This document shows positions 35,515 to 44,667 of a DNA stretch of 64,000 nt, in pieces. A program made the position numbers and the translations under genes. The number at the start of each line of letters is the position of its first letter. The stretch's first letter is position 1. Source of the DNA: Fibrobacterota bacterium. Lineage in GTDB: Bacteria; Fibrobacterota; Chitinivibrionia; Chitinivibrionales; FEN-1185. The stretch covers positions 310,015 through 374,014 of the forward strand of contig PLWQ01000012.1 in assembly GCA_003165595.1 (NCBI GenBank). Reading direction: 5' to 3'. The notes below the pieces were generated by a model that made no database searches, was not told where the DNA came from, and worked only from the letters and a program-made list of their open reading frames with translations.

Positions 35515-37968
35515 CTACCACATAAGTCCGACTTGAAGATTGATTCTCGTCCAGTCCCAGTCCGATGATGTTCTTGATTCAAAATCGTACAATTTCTGTC
35601 CGCCCCATGAGGTTCGTACATATATCAACTCCAACAAGCTCATTTGAAAAACCACTGGTTCCATGCCGAAGGTCCAGCTTGTAGCCAGATGCGAATCAAC
35701 GCTATTTAGCATCCAATCTTTTCCTCCATTGAGGAAGCCTCCAATGCTTGATTGGAAAACCGCGTTTGCGTAGGTTGTGCACAGGAATCCACAATGTAAC
35801 GAAATTGGAGGGTACCATTGGCCCAAGGCCGCATTTTGTGCACCAATATTGGCCTTCGATCCCTTTCCAACAGAAAGGCATACGTCGCCGACTAATTTTG
35901 GCCAAGCCATGGAGTGACTTGCGCCCAATGTCAACCCATCTGTTCCCGCTCCGAAATGCCAATATGAGGTTCGGGGAACGTAGTAGAAGAAGTTCGATAT
36001 CGGCCTTGCAAGCAATGAATACCGCCTTTCGATCCAGGCATCCTGATGACTCGCAAGGGAATCAATGAGACCAGTAAACTTGTCTGCCATGGAAGACTTA
36101 GAAGCGTCTATGCTTGCTTTTTGCGGGCCACAGGCAAACATGTTCTGGTAGGTGTACCGGTAGCGCCCCAATAAATACAACAATGCGTCCAATTCTCCGG
36201 AGCCCCCACTTTTCAAGGTCGGCGCAATAACGTTTTTACGAAACTCTTTGGGATTGATTGACGCGAGTTTGAAAAAAACCGGGCGGAAATTGGTCATTCT
36301 GCGCCATCCGTCTTCTTGTGATTTGTCCACGTCCCAATGAATTGGATCAATCCGCCTGCACGCCCACCTTGACCATAATCGATCAATGCTGGTTTGCAGC
36401 ATGATCGCCTCCTGGCTGAGGTCAAAGGAGTCGGCTGGGTGGTTCTTCTTCATCAGCCGATACATTGTATCGACGGTTCTAGTTATAGGGTTCCATGTTC
36501 CTGAATCTGGAACAAACGTGCGGTATTTTACACAAGAGTCCGCAATCGAAAGAACCGTATCGTAAACCATTTTGATAAGTTTGTAGCGGACGTTCGCCCG
36601 TTCTGGTCTCGTTGCCTCCAGATCTGACGAAAATTGATAGGATGGCCTGGTACTTTTCAGGCTAGGAACGGCAATATTGGCTAAATACCTTTGAGAATCA
36701 TACATTCCAAGATAGAAGTCGAATACTCTGAAAGGCCGTTCGAAAAAACCCAGAAAATTCATCAGGTAGGCGCTCATTGTCGGAGTGTATGAATTTGTCA
36801 ATTTCAACTTTTGGTCAAATTCGGGGAATTTGTCGGATATGATTCGAATTTCCTTCGCTTGCGCCGAACTGGCCAGGTTGCCTAGCACCTTCATGAATGT
36901 CGAGGTGATACTGCCATTGTTCTCTGACTGAATGGATTTATATTGGGGAAAAGTAACGTTATCTTGACTCAAGTACACGAATAACGTTTTGTTGACAGTG
37001 AACGTATCGGTTCTTGATGAAAGGCACGGATTCCACCGAATTTCCGAGCTATCAATTGTAAGCCCGTTGCAAATCACGTTCGAAGCTAACCGAAGCGGTG
37101 CGTTGTCAAACACCCCACCATCCATATATGTCGGTTTGGAATCATTTCCCGGGACATGATTCTTGCGAAGTGAGATCTGGTCCCACAATGAATTCTGCGT
37201 AGTATCCCAATCTAGATTCTTTGTTTCTCCTGGAACCAATCTCCATTGCCATATCGCTTTGGGCGGGAAGGCACCAGGGAATCCAGAGGAGGCATAGGCA
37301 AGATCGCAAACAGCCTTCAAATCATTCTTGTGCATCTCAGACGAGGAATTGCCGGTGTGGAGCGGGAGTATTGGAACAGGGTAGCCAGCCTTCGGGTCAA
37401 GATAATTCCGCAGTTCCCATGCCCCATTTCCGATGCGTCTCATCCTAACAAGAAATTTGTCCTCGACATTCGGAATGGTGAACCTGCCACTCACCTTGAT
37501 CTCTTCGGGCTCCATCCTGGTGGCGGTTATTCCAAGCACCACATCAACATCTTCACCGGACGGAGGATTCGTTATCTGCGGCAGGAGAACCTTGTCTCTA
37601 AGTACGTCGAAGAAGTCTCTCTTGAATGCGCCAATTGCGCTACCTCCACCGAGGAGTGTGTCGTACCCAACTGGCACCCATGTTCTATAAAACAGGCTGT
37701 TAGTATCAACGCAAAAACTGGTATCAGCAAGAGAAAGCACCATAACCAGCGCATTAATTGCTCCGGCGGACGCCCCCGTGATAGTGCACACCTTTAAATA
37801 ATCCCTGTTCTTTCTTATCCAATCATTGGCAACATATTGGTAGCCTGCCTGATAAGCTCCCAAAGAAACTGCTCCGCTGACGGTCAACGACATTGGGATT
37901 CTTTCCAAACCGCAAACATTCAGGAACAAAGACAAAATCGCCAGCTTGAAAAAAGGACATCTTCCCAT
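35515..37968 (-). CDS. patatin-like phospholipase with putative C-terminal beta-barrel
   Basis: 817 residues. A signal sequence (1-20) precedes a patatin domain with the oxyanion motif SGAVSLGAYQAG, nucleophile GASAG (Ser67) and the Asp of the dyad in YMDGGVFDNAP (about residue 285). The C-terminal 150 residues are rich in alternating aromatic strands and end in NLQVGLMW. A terminal aromatic residue is typical of outer-membrane proteins, so the lipase may be surface-anchored, broadly like PlpD-type patatins. A long helical insert of unknown role lies between. GGAGAAG precedes the ATG. Likely acts on phospholipids or other acyl esters. Confidence 0.85.
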   Translation of the reverse strand: MGRCPFFKLAILSLFLNVCGLERIPMSLTVSGAVSLGAYQAGYQYVANDWIRKNRDYLKVCTITGASAGAINALVMVLSLADTSFCVDTNSLFYRTWVPVGYDTLLGGGSAIGAFKRDFFDVLRDKVLLPQITNPPSGEDVDVVLGITATRMEPEEIKVSGRFTIPNVEDKFLVRMRRIGNGAWELRNYLDPKAGYPVPILPLHTGNSSSEMHKNDLKAVCDLAYASSGFPGAFPPKAIWQWRLVPGETKNLDWDTTQNSLWDQISLRKNHVPGNDSKPTYMDGGVFDNAPLRLASNVICNGLTIDSSEIRWNPCLSSRTDTFTVNKTLFVYLSQDNVTFPQYKSIQSENNGSITSTFMKVLGNLASSAQAKEIRIISDKFPEFDQKLKLTNSYTPTMSAYLMNFLGFFERPFRVFDFYLGMYDSQRYLANIAVPSLKSTRPSYQFSSDLEATRPERANVRYKLIKMVYDTVLSIADSCVKYRTFVPDSGTWNPITRTVDTMYRLMKKNHPADSFDLSQEAIMLQTSIDRLWSRWACRRIDPIHWDVDKSQEDGWRRMTNFRPVFFKLASINPKEFRKNVIAPTLKSGGSGELDALLYLLGRYRYTYQNMFACGPQKASIDASKSSMADKFTGLIDSLASHQDAWIERRYSLLARPISNFFYYVPRTSYWHFGAGTDGLTLGASHSMAWPKLVGDVCLSVGKGSKANIGAQNAALGQWYPPISLHCGFLCTTYANAVFQSSIGGFLNGGKDWMLNSVDSHLATSWTFGMEPVVFQMSLLELIYVRTSWGGQKLYDFESRTSSDWDWTRINLQVGLMW

Positions 37969-38069
37969 CGTCTTCTCCTTTTCTGATTGTTCACATTTGG
38001 TTAGCCTAGAACACTCGAATCGCTACCCGTGCTCTGTTTGCTGCGGCACCACTTCCGCGCCAATTATCA

Positions 38070-38888
38070 TTATTTTGTTCTCAAAAGCGCCTTGCGGTCC
38101 CAAGCCAGATTGGAGGTGATTGCCCATGATGCGAAACGAAGTCGGAGCCGCTCCAGCAAGAGTTTGCCCGCATAGCGGTACACATTTCCACGCCACGAAA
38201 TCGCAGCAACCGGAGTTCTTCCCAATTTGCGCAAACCCGCATCGACAACTTTTTCTGGCGTCCATGCCCATTGCGCAACGCGCGTTCTGGCTCTAGCTTG
38301 GAAATTAGTCTTTGTGGCGCTGGCACACATTACGAGGAGGTCTACCTTGCTATCAGCGTACTGCAGCTCCTGCCATATGGCTTCGCCGAGAAACAGCTCA
38401 AAGGCCTTTTCGGCCGTGTAGACCGCAGAAAAGGCAACTGGCGCGAACGCATTGACGGAACACACAAAGATCACCGCTCCCCGATCACGCTCGACCATTC
38501 CCTGGAGAAAGTGATGGGTGAGTGTGAGATACGAGTGCACGGACACTCCCACTCCCTCCCGATACACGGAAAGCGGCGTGTCGAGGAAGCGCCCAAGCGT
38601 TCCGAAAGACGCACAGTTTACAAGAATGTCAATCTCCCGGGTGCCGACGCACCGCCGAATTTCCTCGAGGTGATTCAGGCTGGATAAATCGCAGGTACAA
38701 GGAATAACTTCCGTGGCGTACCTGCGGGAGAATTCCTCCGCCGTCGCAGTCAATGCCTCCTTTTCATTAGAGACTATGATGCAATTGAGACCGTCCGCGC
38801 AGAGGCGTTGCGCCATTGCGCGGCCGATGCCGGAGGAGGCGCCGGTCACTAAAGCCCAGGCACCATATCGTTTAAGCGACTGCGACAT
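38070..38888 (-). CDS. short-chain dehydrogenase/reductase
   Basis: 272 residues of the classical SDR fold. NAD(P) motif TGASSGIG, CDLSS after strand 4, NCASFG in place of NNAG, catalytic Ser in VCSVNAF, and YTAEK as the Tyr-xxx-Lys pair. The C-terminal lobe resembles 3-ketoacyl or lipid reductases of the DltE/YqjQ kind. The ATG at 38888 has AGGAAG 4 bases upstream. It lies inside the 3' end of the preceding acyltransferase gene (17-base overlap), so the two are translationally coupled. Probably reduces a product or precursor of that acyltransferase. Confidence 0.88.
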   Translation of the reverse strand: MSQSLKRYGAWALVTGASSGIGRAMAQRLCADGLNCIIVSNEKEALTATAEEFSRRYATEVIPCTCDLSSLNHLEEIRRCVGTREIDILVNCASFGTLGRFLDTPLSVYREGVGVSVHSYLTLTHHFLQGMVERDRGAVIFVCSVNAFAPVAFSAVYTAEKAFELFLGEAIWQELQYADSKVDLLVMCASATKTNFQARARTRVAQWAWTPEKVVDAGLRKLGRTPVAAISWRGNVYRYAGKLLLERLRLRFASWAITSNLAWDRKALLRTK

Positions 38889-39618
38889 ATTCTTCCTGAG
38901 AAACAGCACGGCGATCTTCGGTTTCCAGGTTTCTTTCCATCATCTCCTGAACGCACCGACGAAGATCGTTTGGAACCGCCTCGCTGCAGCAAATGGAATC
39001 GAGCGAACAGTATCCGGCGCACGATTTCGTGTTGTTGAGCCCGGCATCGACGAAGGCGTGGGAATCCGAATAGGTAAATCCGAATTTCCGCATAAAGGCC
39101 ATTGCCGGCCCCACGGTCCTTGAGACATGCCAAAAGTGCGGCTTTGAAAACATGATTCCAAGCAGGCACCCGAGCAAAAAAAGGTTGACCCCGTATCGAA
39201 ACGGGCGCACGTGCGGCACCGCAACCAGCTTCACAAACTCTATCACGTTGGGGTCGCGAAACCGGGAATGGTCCAGGACAATTCCTTTTTCCAGCTCCAT
39301 GGCCAGCCGGGGGAACCGCTGGGTCGGCGTGTTGAAGGTGAGCGAAACCGCCACCTCGTCGTTGACAAGCAATGCTGCGATTATCGAATCCGTGTCGCGC
39401 GCCAGCCGCATGCACGAGGGATCGTGGCGCGCCGGGTCAAGGTATCCGGAGCGGACCAGCCCCGCATAACGTAATGCCACCACGCTTGAATACAAGGGCG
39501 AATCCGGGAAGACGCGGACGATTCGGGAACCGGCACAACTGAAACGTTCGGGAAGGTATTCGTTCCAATCCTGCTCGGTAATTGTGTTCCAGTAAAAAGT
39601 CTTGTTTGAAAAGTTCAT
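38872..39618 (-). CDS. FeeM-like N-acyl amino acid synthase / GNAT-fold acyltransferase
   Basis: 248 residues. The pattern resembles the N-acyl amino acid synthase (FeeM) branch of the GNAT/autoinducer-synthase fold: LRYAGLVRSGYLDPARHDPS, a strand with LVNDEVAVSLTF, PRLAMELEKGIVLD, a helix VIEFVKLVAV, then MAFMRKFGFT. A Cys cluster near the C-terminus (CAGYCSLDSICC) is unusual. FeeM joins acyl-ACP to amino acids such as tyrosine. The start MNFSNK at 39618 has AGGG at better spacing than 39624. The assignment rests on pattern recall and could be a related acyltransferase. Confidence 0.6.
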   Translation of the reverse strand: MNFSNKTFYWNTITEQDWNEYLPERFSCAGSRIVRVFPDSPLYSSVVALRYAGLVRSGYLDPARHDPSCMRLARDTDSIIAALLVNDEVAVSLTFNTPTQRFPRLAMELEKGIVLDHSRFRDPNVIEFVKLVAVPHVRPFRYGVNLFLLGCLLGIMFSKPHFWHVSRTVGPAMAFMRKFGFTYSDSHAFVDAGLNNTKSCAGYCSLDSICCSEAVPNDLRRCVQEMMERNLETEDRRAVSQEEYVAVA

Positions 39619-40153
39619 AGGCATGTACCCTGTTTGGTGATTGATGTATAGGATTCCATTGAATTCCTCTTAGAATCTTATTTCCTGGCATGGTAGTTTG
39701 CAAAGCCCATGCCGGAAATCAGAAATTGTCGTAACTTGTTTTGAATCAGGGGGAATTGCAGAAGATCAGGGGTTTTCACCGTCAGCCGAGTTCATGCAGA
39801 TTGCATGATATTTGTCTTGACGGAGAGTAGTAGCTATGGGCAAAATGAGCGCTATGCAAATTTCATTCAGAATGCATTATAGATCATCGACCTTGGCTCA
39901 TTTGGTGTCATGTGTCCGTTAGGGCCTAATGCCGGCATCACTAAAACCGGTCCAAGTCAACATGTTCGCGAAGTTGCATTTTATTGCAGTTTGTCCGGAA
40001 TGCTTTGTATATTTTCTTTTCGGCGCCCGAAGCTTGCGAAGCAGTGGATTTACCTTCCGAATACTGTCAAGAAAGTCAAGACACAATCCTTGACGCATCC
40101 GCTCCATTCGAAGAATCAAGATACTACCCTTTGTTCGTTGGTCGGAGGAATCT
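39619..40153. other. divergent intergenic region
   Basis: 535 bases between the divergent acyltransferase and hydrolase genes, visibly AT-rich. No supported open frame or RNA. It should contain both promoters; none can be named with confidence. Confidence 0.4.
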
Positions 40154-41212
40154 ATGAAATGGAAAGCCTGTTTTCTGGTTTCCTTGCTCTTAAGCGCAGT
40201 CGCGCCCATGGCTAATGCCAATAGTGTGCCAATTACCTTTTCGCCGGAGTCTGTTCGCGCCGCGATGAGACCACTGGACCTGGATTCTGAGACGGACTAC
40301 CCCCGCCCAATACAGGACTACTTCAGCTATTATGGATTGGACACTCCAAGCGTAGTTCACTGGTTCGGAACATATCGTTCCGAATCTTGCACCTTGGGCA
40401 CCCATAAATTCAGAGCTGATAACCTGGCGGCGCACGTGTTTAGACCCGCTAACCCGAGAGGCACACTGCTGGTTATTCATGGTTATTTGGACCATGCGGG
40501 CATCATGAAGAACGTCATACATCTTGGTTTGGATTCCGGGTTCACGGTCGCGGCCATTGATCTTCCAGGTCACGGCCTATCCTCCGGACCGCGCTCATCA
40601 ATCCAGGACTTTTCGCAGTACGGCTACGCCATCGGACACTTCCTTGACCAATACGGCAAGTCGCTACCCCGCCCGCTTATTTTGGTCGGCCACAGTACTG
40701 GCTGTTCCGCGATCATCGAATATCTCAACATTTACAAGAAGGATCTGAACGTAGACAGAGTTATCCTCTGCGCGCCGTTGGTTCACCCCATAAGCTGGGC
40801 CGGACTCCGTATACTCGGAATATTGTTGGGATGGTCTCCGTGCGCCTGGCCTCGCTGCCATGCAATACTATCCTCGGATACTGCATGGCAGCGGAAGTAT
40901 TACCAGGATCCACTGGAGGGCAAAACTGCCCCAGTCCGCTGGTTATCGGCAATGGTCACCTGGAACAAACGGCTGGAGCACTATCCGCTGTTTCACACGC
41001 CGGTATGTGTGATTCAAGGGAAAAAGGACAGCGCGGTTGACTGGCGATACAACCTCCCGGCGCTCAAGCGACGGTTCAATTCAGTCACGATTCACCTCAT
41101 TGACAACGGCGGCCATCAGCTCATGAATGAAAGCGAACCGGTCAAGAGCCTGGTTCTTGGCTATATCGGCGCCGAATTGTCCGCGGGTGCAAAGGCCGGG
41201 ACTGGCAAGTAG
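40154..41212 (+). CDS. secreted alpha/beta hydrolase (monoglyceride-lipase-like)
   Basis: 352 residues with a signal peptide (MKWKACFLVSLLLSAVAPMANA). An alpha/beta-hydrolase core follows: oxyanion strand TLLVIHGYLDHAG, DLPGHGLSSG, nucleophile elbow VGHSTGCSA, acid Asp in GKKDSAVDW, and His in NGGHQLMNE. The layout is that of Hydrolase_4 / monoacylglycerol lipases. GGAGG lies 7 bases before the ATG. It probably cleaves acyl esters in the periplasm or outside; the substrate is unproven. Confidence 0.9.
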   Translation: MKWKACFLVSLLLSAVAPMANANSVPITFSPESVRAAMRPLDLDSETDYPRPIQDYFSYYGLDTPSVVHWFGTYRSESCTLGTHKFRADNLAAHVFRPANPRGTLLVIHGYLDHAGIMKNVIHLGLDSGFTVAAIDLPGHGLSSGPRSSIQDFSQYGYAIGHFLDQYGKSLPRPLILVGHSTGCSAIIEYLNIYKKDLNVDRVILCAPLVHPISWAGLRILGILLGWSPCAWPRCHAILSSDTAWQRKYYQDPLEGKTAPVRWLSAMVTWNKRLEHYPLFHTPVCVIQGKKDSAVDWRYNLPALKRRFNSVTIHLIDNGGHQLMNESEPVKSLVLGYIGAELSAGAKAGTGK

Positions 41213-41569
41213 TAACCTCGCGTTACCCGGCCTTTACCCGCCACGCAGAACATGTTTTGCAAAAGAATTCATGTCAGCATAAAATAATGGCGGTAAGGAC
41301 GAGGATATATTATTATTTATTACCCCCTAGTGTCGTGTCCCACAAATATGCTTAGCAAGTCAATGCCTTTCTTCTGGACCGAAGCAAAAGGGAAAACGGC
41401 ATTTTGTCCTATTTTTGCATAGCGGATCATTCTTCAATGATCGCAGCACGATTGTCTTTTCTTTAGCGTATTTACGGGACGGCACACCAGTTCCTGTTGC
41501 GGTTAGGGAAATATTTTTGACGGGCACGCGGTTCCAATCACTCACTTACGACGTTCGCCTGGAGGATTC
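41213..41569. other. intergenic region before the NtrC-type gene
   Basis: 357 bases. An open frame at 41415-41669 runs into the next gene in another frame and lacks support. No -24/-12 sigma-54 promoter was found by eye. Confidence 0.4.
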
Positions 41570-42991
41570 ATGGAATTCCAGAAATATCCGGAAAAACCGG
41601 TGTTGCTCATCGATGATGAGGTTGATGTACTGCAATCTTATCGTGCGACCCTCCAATTCAACAAAGTAAACAATGTCGTATTATGCTCCGAAAGCCACAA
41701 GGCGATGGACCTGCTTTCCACATCGGAATTTTCTGCCGTTGTGCTTGACCTGACCATGCCTCAGGTCACCGGACAGGAGATTCTCGGGAAAGTGCATCAG
41801 ATGAACCCCGGTCTCCCGGTCATCGTCGCAACGGGATCGAGCCGGATTGAGGTGGCTGTCGAATGTATGAGGGCAGGGGCCTTCGATTACATCACCAAGC
41901 CGATAGAAGAGGCCCGGTTGATCGCCAGTATTCACCACGCATTGGACATTGGCGAGCTTCACAATGAAAACATCGTGCTTACAAAAGGGGTAATGAAAAG
42001 GACGCTGGACCATCCCGAAGCGTTTGCGCCGATCTTAACGACCAATGCGGTCATGAAGGCCATTTTCGTTTATGTCGAGGCTATTGCCGCAAGCCCGCGA
42101 CCGGTCCTGATCACCGGCGAAAGCGGTACGGGAAAGGAGGGCTTCGCCCGGGCAGTCCATGCATTGAGCGGACGAAAGGGGAAATTCGTTTCTGTCAATG
42201 TGGCCGGGCTGGACGACACAATGTTTTCGGACACTCTTTTTGGACATCGCAAAGGTGCATTCACGGGTGCCGATCTGGATCGTCCGGGCTTGGTGGAGCA
42301 GGCGTCATCGGGCACATTGTTTCTGGACGAAATCGGCAGCCTTGAAATGCATTCCCAGGTCAAACTGCTCCGCCTGCTCCAGGAGAAAGAATATTATCAG
42401 CTCGGCTCAGATGTCCTGAAATATGCAAACGTGGCGGTTGTCGCCGCCACCAATGAAGATCTCCGCGCGCGGATGGACCAGGGAAAATTCCGCAATGACC
42501 TCTATTTCAGGCTTAAAACGCATCACATCCGTATTCCGCCGCTGCGGGAGCGGCTAGACGATCTCCAAATGCTCATCGCGCATTTCGCGGAAGAGGCCTC
42601 AAGAACCCTTGGTAAGCCGCTTCCGGAGACGCCTCCTTCGCTGGCCCGGAACCTGTACGGATATTCCTTTCCCGGAAACATCCGGGAATTGCAGTCCATG
42701 ATTTTTGACGCGGTTGGAATGGGCAGTCTGGATCATCTTGGCGACGGGCTTCAGGCCGAGCATGTGAGCGCGCCGGTCCGCGAAGCGGAACGAGGTAGTG
42801 AGGCTTGCACCCCTCTTGACAGGCCTTTTTGGTATACCGGTACGATCCCGAAACTGTGCGATGTCGAGGATTTTCTTATACGAGAAGCTATCGAAAAATC
42901 CGGCGGCAATCAATCACTTGCTGCTAATATGTTGGGTGTATCCCAATCGACGCTCAGCAGAAGGTTACGCAAAGAGGTACTGGATTCATGA
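41570..42991 (+). CDS. NtrC-family sigma-54-dependent response regulator
   Basis: 473 residues. Receiver with phospho-Asp60 in AVVLDLTMPQV, Walker A GESGTGKE (183-190), canonical GAFTGA loop (229-234), Walker B GTLFLDEIGS, and a Fis-type helix-turn-helix at the end (LAANMLGVSQSTLSRRLRK). All activator features are intact. GGAGG lies 5 bases before the ATG. The sensor kinase begins 78 bases downstream, forming an NtrC/NtrB-type pair carried inside the island. Its targets are likely sigma-54 promoters of island genes, though none is visible. Confidence 0.95.
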   Translation: MEFQKYPEKPVLLIDDEVDVLQSYRATLQFNKVNNVVLCSESHKAMDLLSTSEFSAVVLDLTMPQVTGQEILGKVHQMNPGLPVIVATGSSRIEVAVECMRAGAFDYITKPIEEARLIASIHHALDIGELHNENIVLTKGVMKRTLDHPEAFAPILTTNAVMKAIFVYVEAIAASPRPVLITGESGTGKEGFARAVHALSGRKGKFVSVNVAGLDDTMFSDTLFGHRKGAFTGADLDRPGLVEQASSGTLFLDEIGSLEMHSQVKLLRLLQEKEYYQLGSDVLKYANVAVVAATNEDLRARMDQGKFRNDLYFRLKTHHIRIPPLRERLDDLQMLIAHFAEEASRTLGKPLPETPPSLARNLYGYSFPGNIRELQSMIFDAVGMGSLDHLGDGLQAEHVSAPVREAERGSEACTPLDRPFWYTGTIPKLCDVEDFLIREAIEKSGGNQSLAANMLGVSQSTLSRRLRKEVLDS

Positions 42992-43069
42992 TGCCAAATG
43001 GGAATCAAGAACGACGTCCTCAAACCTCTGTGCTTCTATTTCCTTTCTCTATGTGAAGGTCGCTATTCC

Positions 43070-44539
43070 ATGAATGATGATTCGAATTCCTATAAGTTCA
43101 ACAAGATTACCCTGCGATACGCCGACAAGGCTTTGGAGAAGTCCTTTGCCAGCCATTATGACGAAGAAAATAGGTTTACAAACAGGATCACTACCATCGA
43201 GGCGGCATTTGCGTGGTTCATAATAATGGTATATGTATTCCTATTTCAAAAAGATCTGATTTTCAAAATCTCGCTCCCCATAATCATGGTTGTTTTCCCC
43301 TATTTTTGTCTAGTTATCGCTGTAACCTTTATAAAAAGACTAACGTTTATTTGCCAAGGCATCTGTGGCCTGGGAAACCTTTTGGGAGGTCTGACCGCCG
43401 TGCACTTGGCAAAATTCTTCATAAGTGGTCCTCACATGATGACGTATTACATCCTTGCATTTATTATGGGAGCCTTTTTCGCTCTCGGGCTCAGGTTCTC
43501 GTATGCCGTACCGATTTCTCTGTCTTACGTAATACTTTACCAAATAAATCTCTGCTGGCCCCACCGCTACCTTCCTGAGGTAGTATATCAAGATACTGCG
43601 GTGATCTGGGCTTTTGAATTGACTTCGTTTGTTGGCGGCTATTTTTTTGAGAAGAACGTCAGAAAGGTCTTTGTGCAAAACCTGATTATCAAGGAGCAGC
43701 GCGAAACTATTGAAACTGAAAAGGAAAAATCAGAAAGCTTGCTTCGCAAACAATTGTCGCATGCGGAAAAGCTCGCGACCCTGGGTACCGTCGTCGCCAG
43801 CGTCGCGCATGAGATCAATAATCCCAACAATTCCCTGATGCTGGACGCCCAATTCAACCAAAACGCGTGGAGAAGCGCATCCGCGGTTCTTGACGAACAC
43901 GCCGCCGAAACCGTCGGCCTGTCGATCGGCGGATTCGGCTACGCCGAATTCAAGACCTCCATCGTAGAGGCGTCGAACCGGATGAAACGCAACACCGACC
44001 GCATTAAACATATTGTCGAGAATTTGCGGGCCATTGCCAAGAAGGACTCGGATTTCGACGAGGACGTCGATCTCAACGAAACCGTTCGATCCGCCTTGTC
44101 CGTGATCGAGCACGTTACAGGGAGGTATACCCAAAACCTTCGCGTCGAGTTTGGCGACTCCATTCCCCGCGTCAGGGGCAACCCCCAGAGTCTTGAACAG
44201 GTAGTTATTAACCTGGTGAAGAATGCCTGCCAGGCCCTGCCGGACAGGGACAAAGGCGTTTTCATCGCCACGGCGTTTGCACCGGACAAGCAAGCGGTTT
44301 CATTTACAATCCGCGACCAAGGCAAAGGCATGGATGAAAATACGCTCAAAGAAGTATTCACCCCGTTCTTTACCACCAAAGGGAAAGAGGGAACGGGTTT
44401 GGGCCTTTCCATCTGCAACAATATCATAAAAAATCACGGCGGGTCCACCGCAATAGAGTCGAAGCCCGGGCAAGGAACCACTGTGAGTTTCCTGCTTCCT
44501 GTTACGCCTGTCCCCGTTCAGGTTGCCCCCAAACAATGA
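43070..44539 (+). CDS. six-TM NtrB-type sensor histidine kinase
   Basis: 489 residues from ATG 43070 (the frame is open to 42998). An N-terminal motif ITLRYADKALEKSFASHYDE precedes about six transmembrane helices (45-205), a layout also seen in membrane adenylate cyclases and kinases. A short coiled coil leads to HisKA (His in VASVAHEINNPNNSL) and HATPase_c (LVKNACQAL, RDQGKGM, FTPFFTT, GTGLGLSICNNI). The HEINNP type belongs to the NtrB/AtoS class, matching the adjacent sigma-54 activator. No periplasmic sensor domain, so the signal is probably within the membrane. Confidence 0.93.
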   Translation: MNDDSNSYKFNKITLRYADKALEKSFASHYDEENRFTNRITTIEAAFAWFIIMVYVFLFQKDLIFKISLPIIMVVFPYFCLVIAVTFIKRLTFICQGICGLGNLLGGLTAVHLAKFFISGPHMMTYYILAFIMGAFFALGLRFSYAVPISLSYVILYQINLCWPHRYLPEVVYQDTAVIWAFELTSFVGGYFFEKNVRKVFVQNLIIKEQRETIETEKEKSESLLRKQLSHAEKLATLGTVVASVAHEINNPNNSLMLDAQFNQNAWRSASAVLDEHAAETVGLSIGGFGYAEFKTSIVEASNRMKRNTDRIKHIVENLRAIAKKDSDFDEDVDLNETVRSALSVIEHVTGRYTQNLRVEFGDSIPRVRGNPQSLEQVVINLVKNACQALPDRDKGVFIATAFAPDKQAVSFTIRDQGKGMDENTLKEVFTPFFTTKGKEGTGLGLSICNNIIKNHGGSTAIESKPGQGTTVSFLLPVTPVPVQVAPKQ

Positions 44540-44667
44540 CTCCGGTGCCGGCCGATTCGGAGTAAGATGACTCATGACCGGGCCCCTCCTTGGCTTGCGT
44601 ACGCCGATTCTCTATATTACTGACTGACCTTGTCGAAGAAACGGATGAGACAAACGGGAGGTTGAAA

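Noticed and set aside
41415-41669. Frame overlapping the start of the island NtrC gene
   Set aside because: It ends out of frame inside an unmistakable receiver domain and has no start signal.
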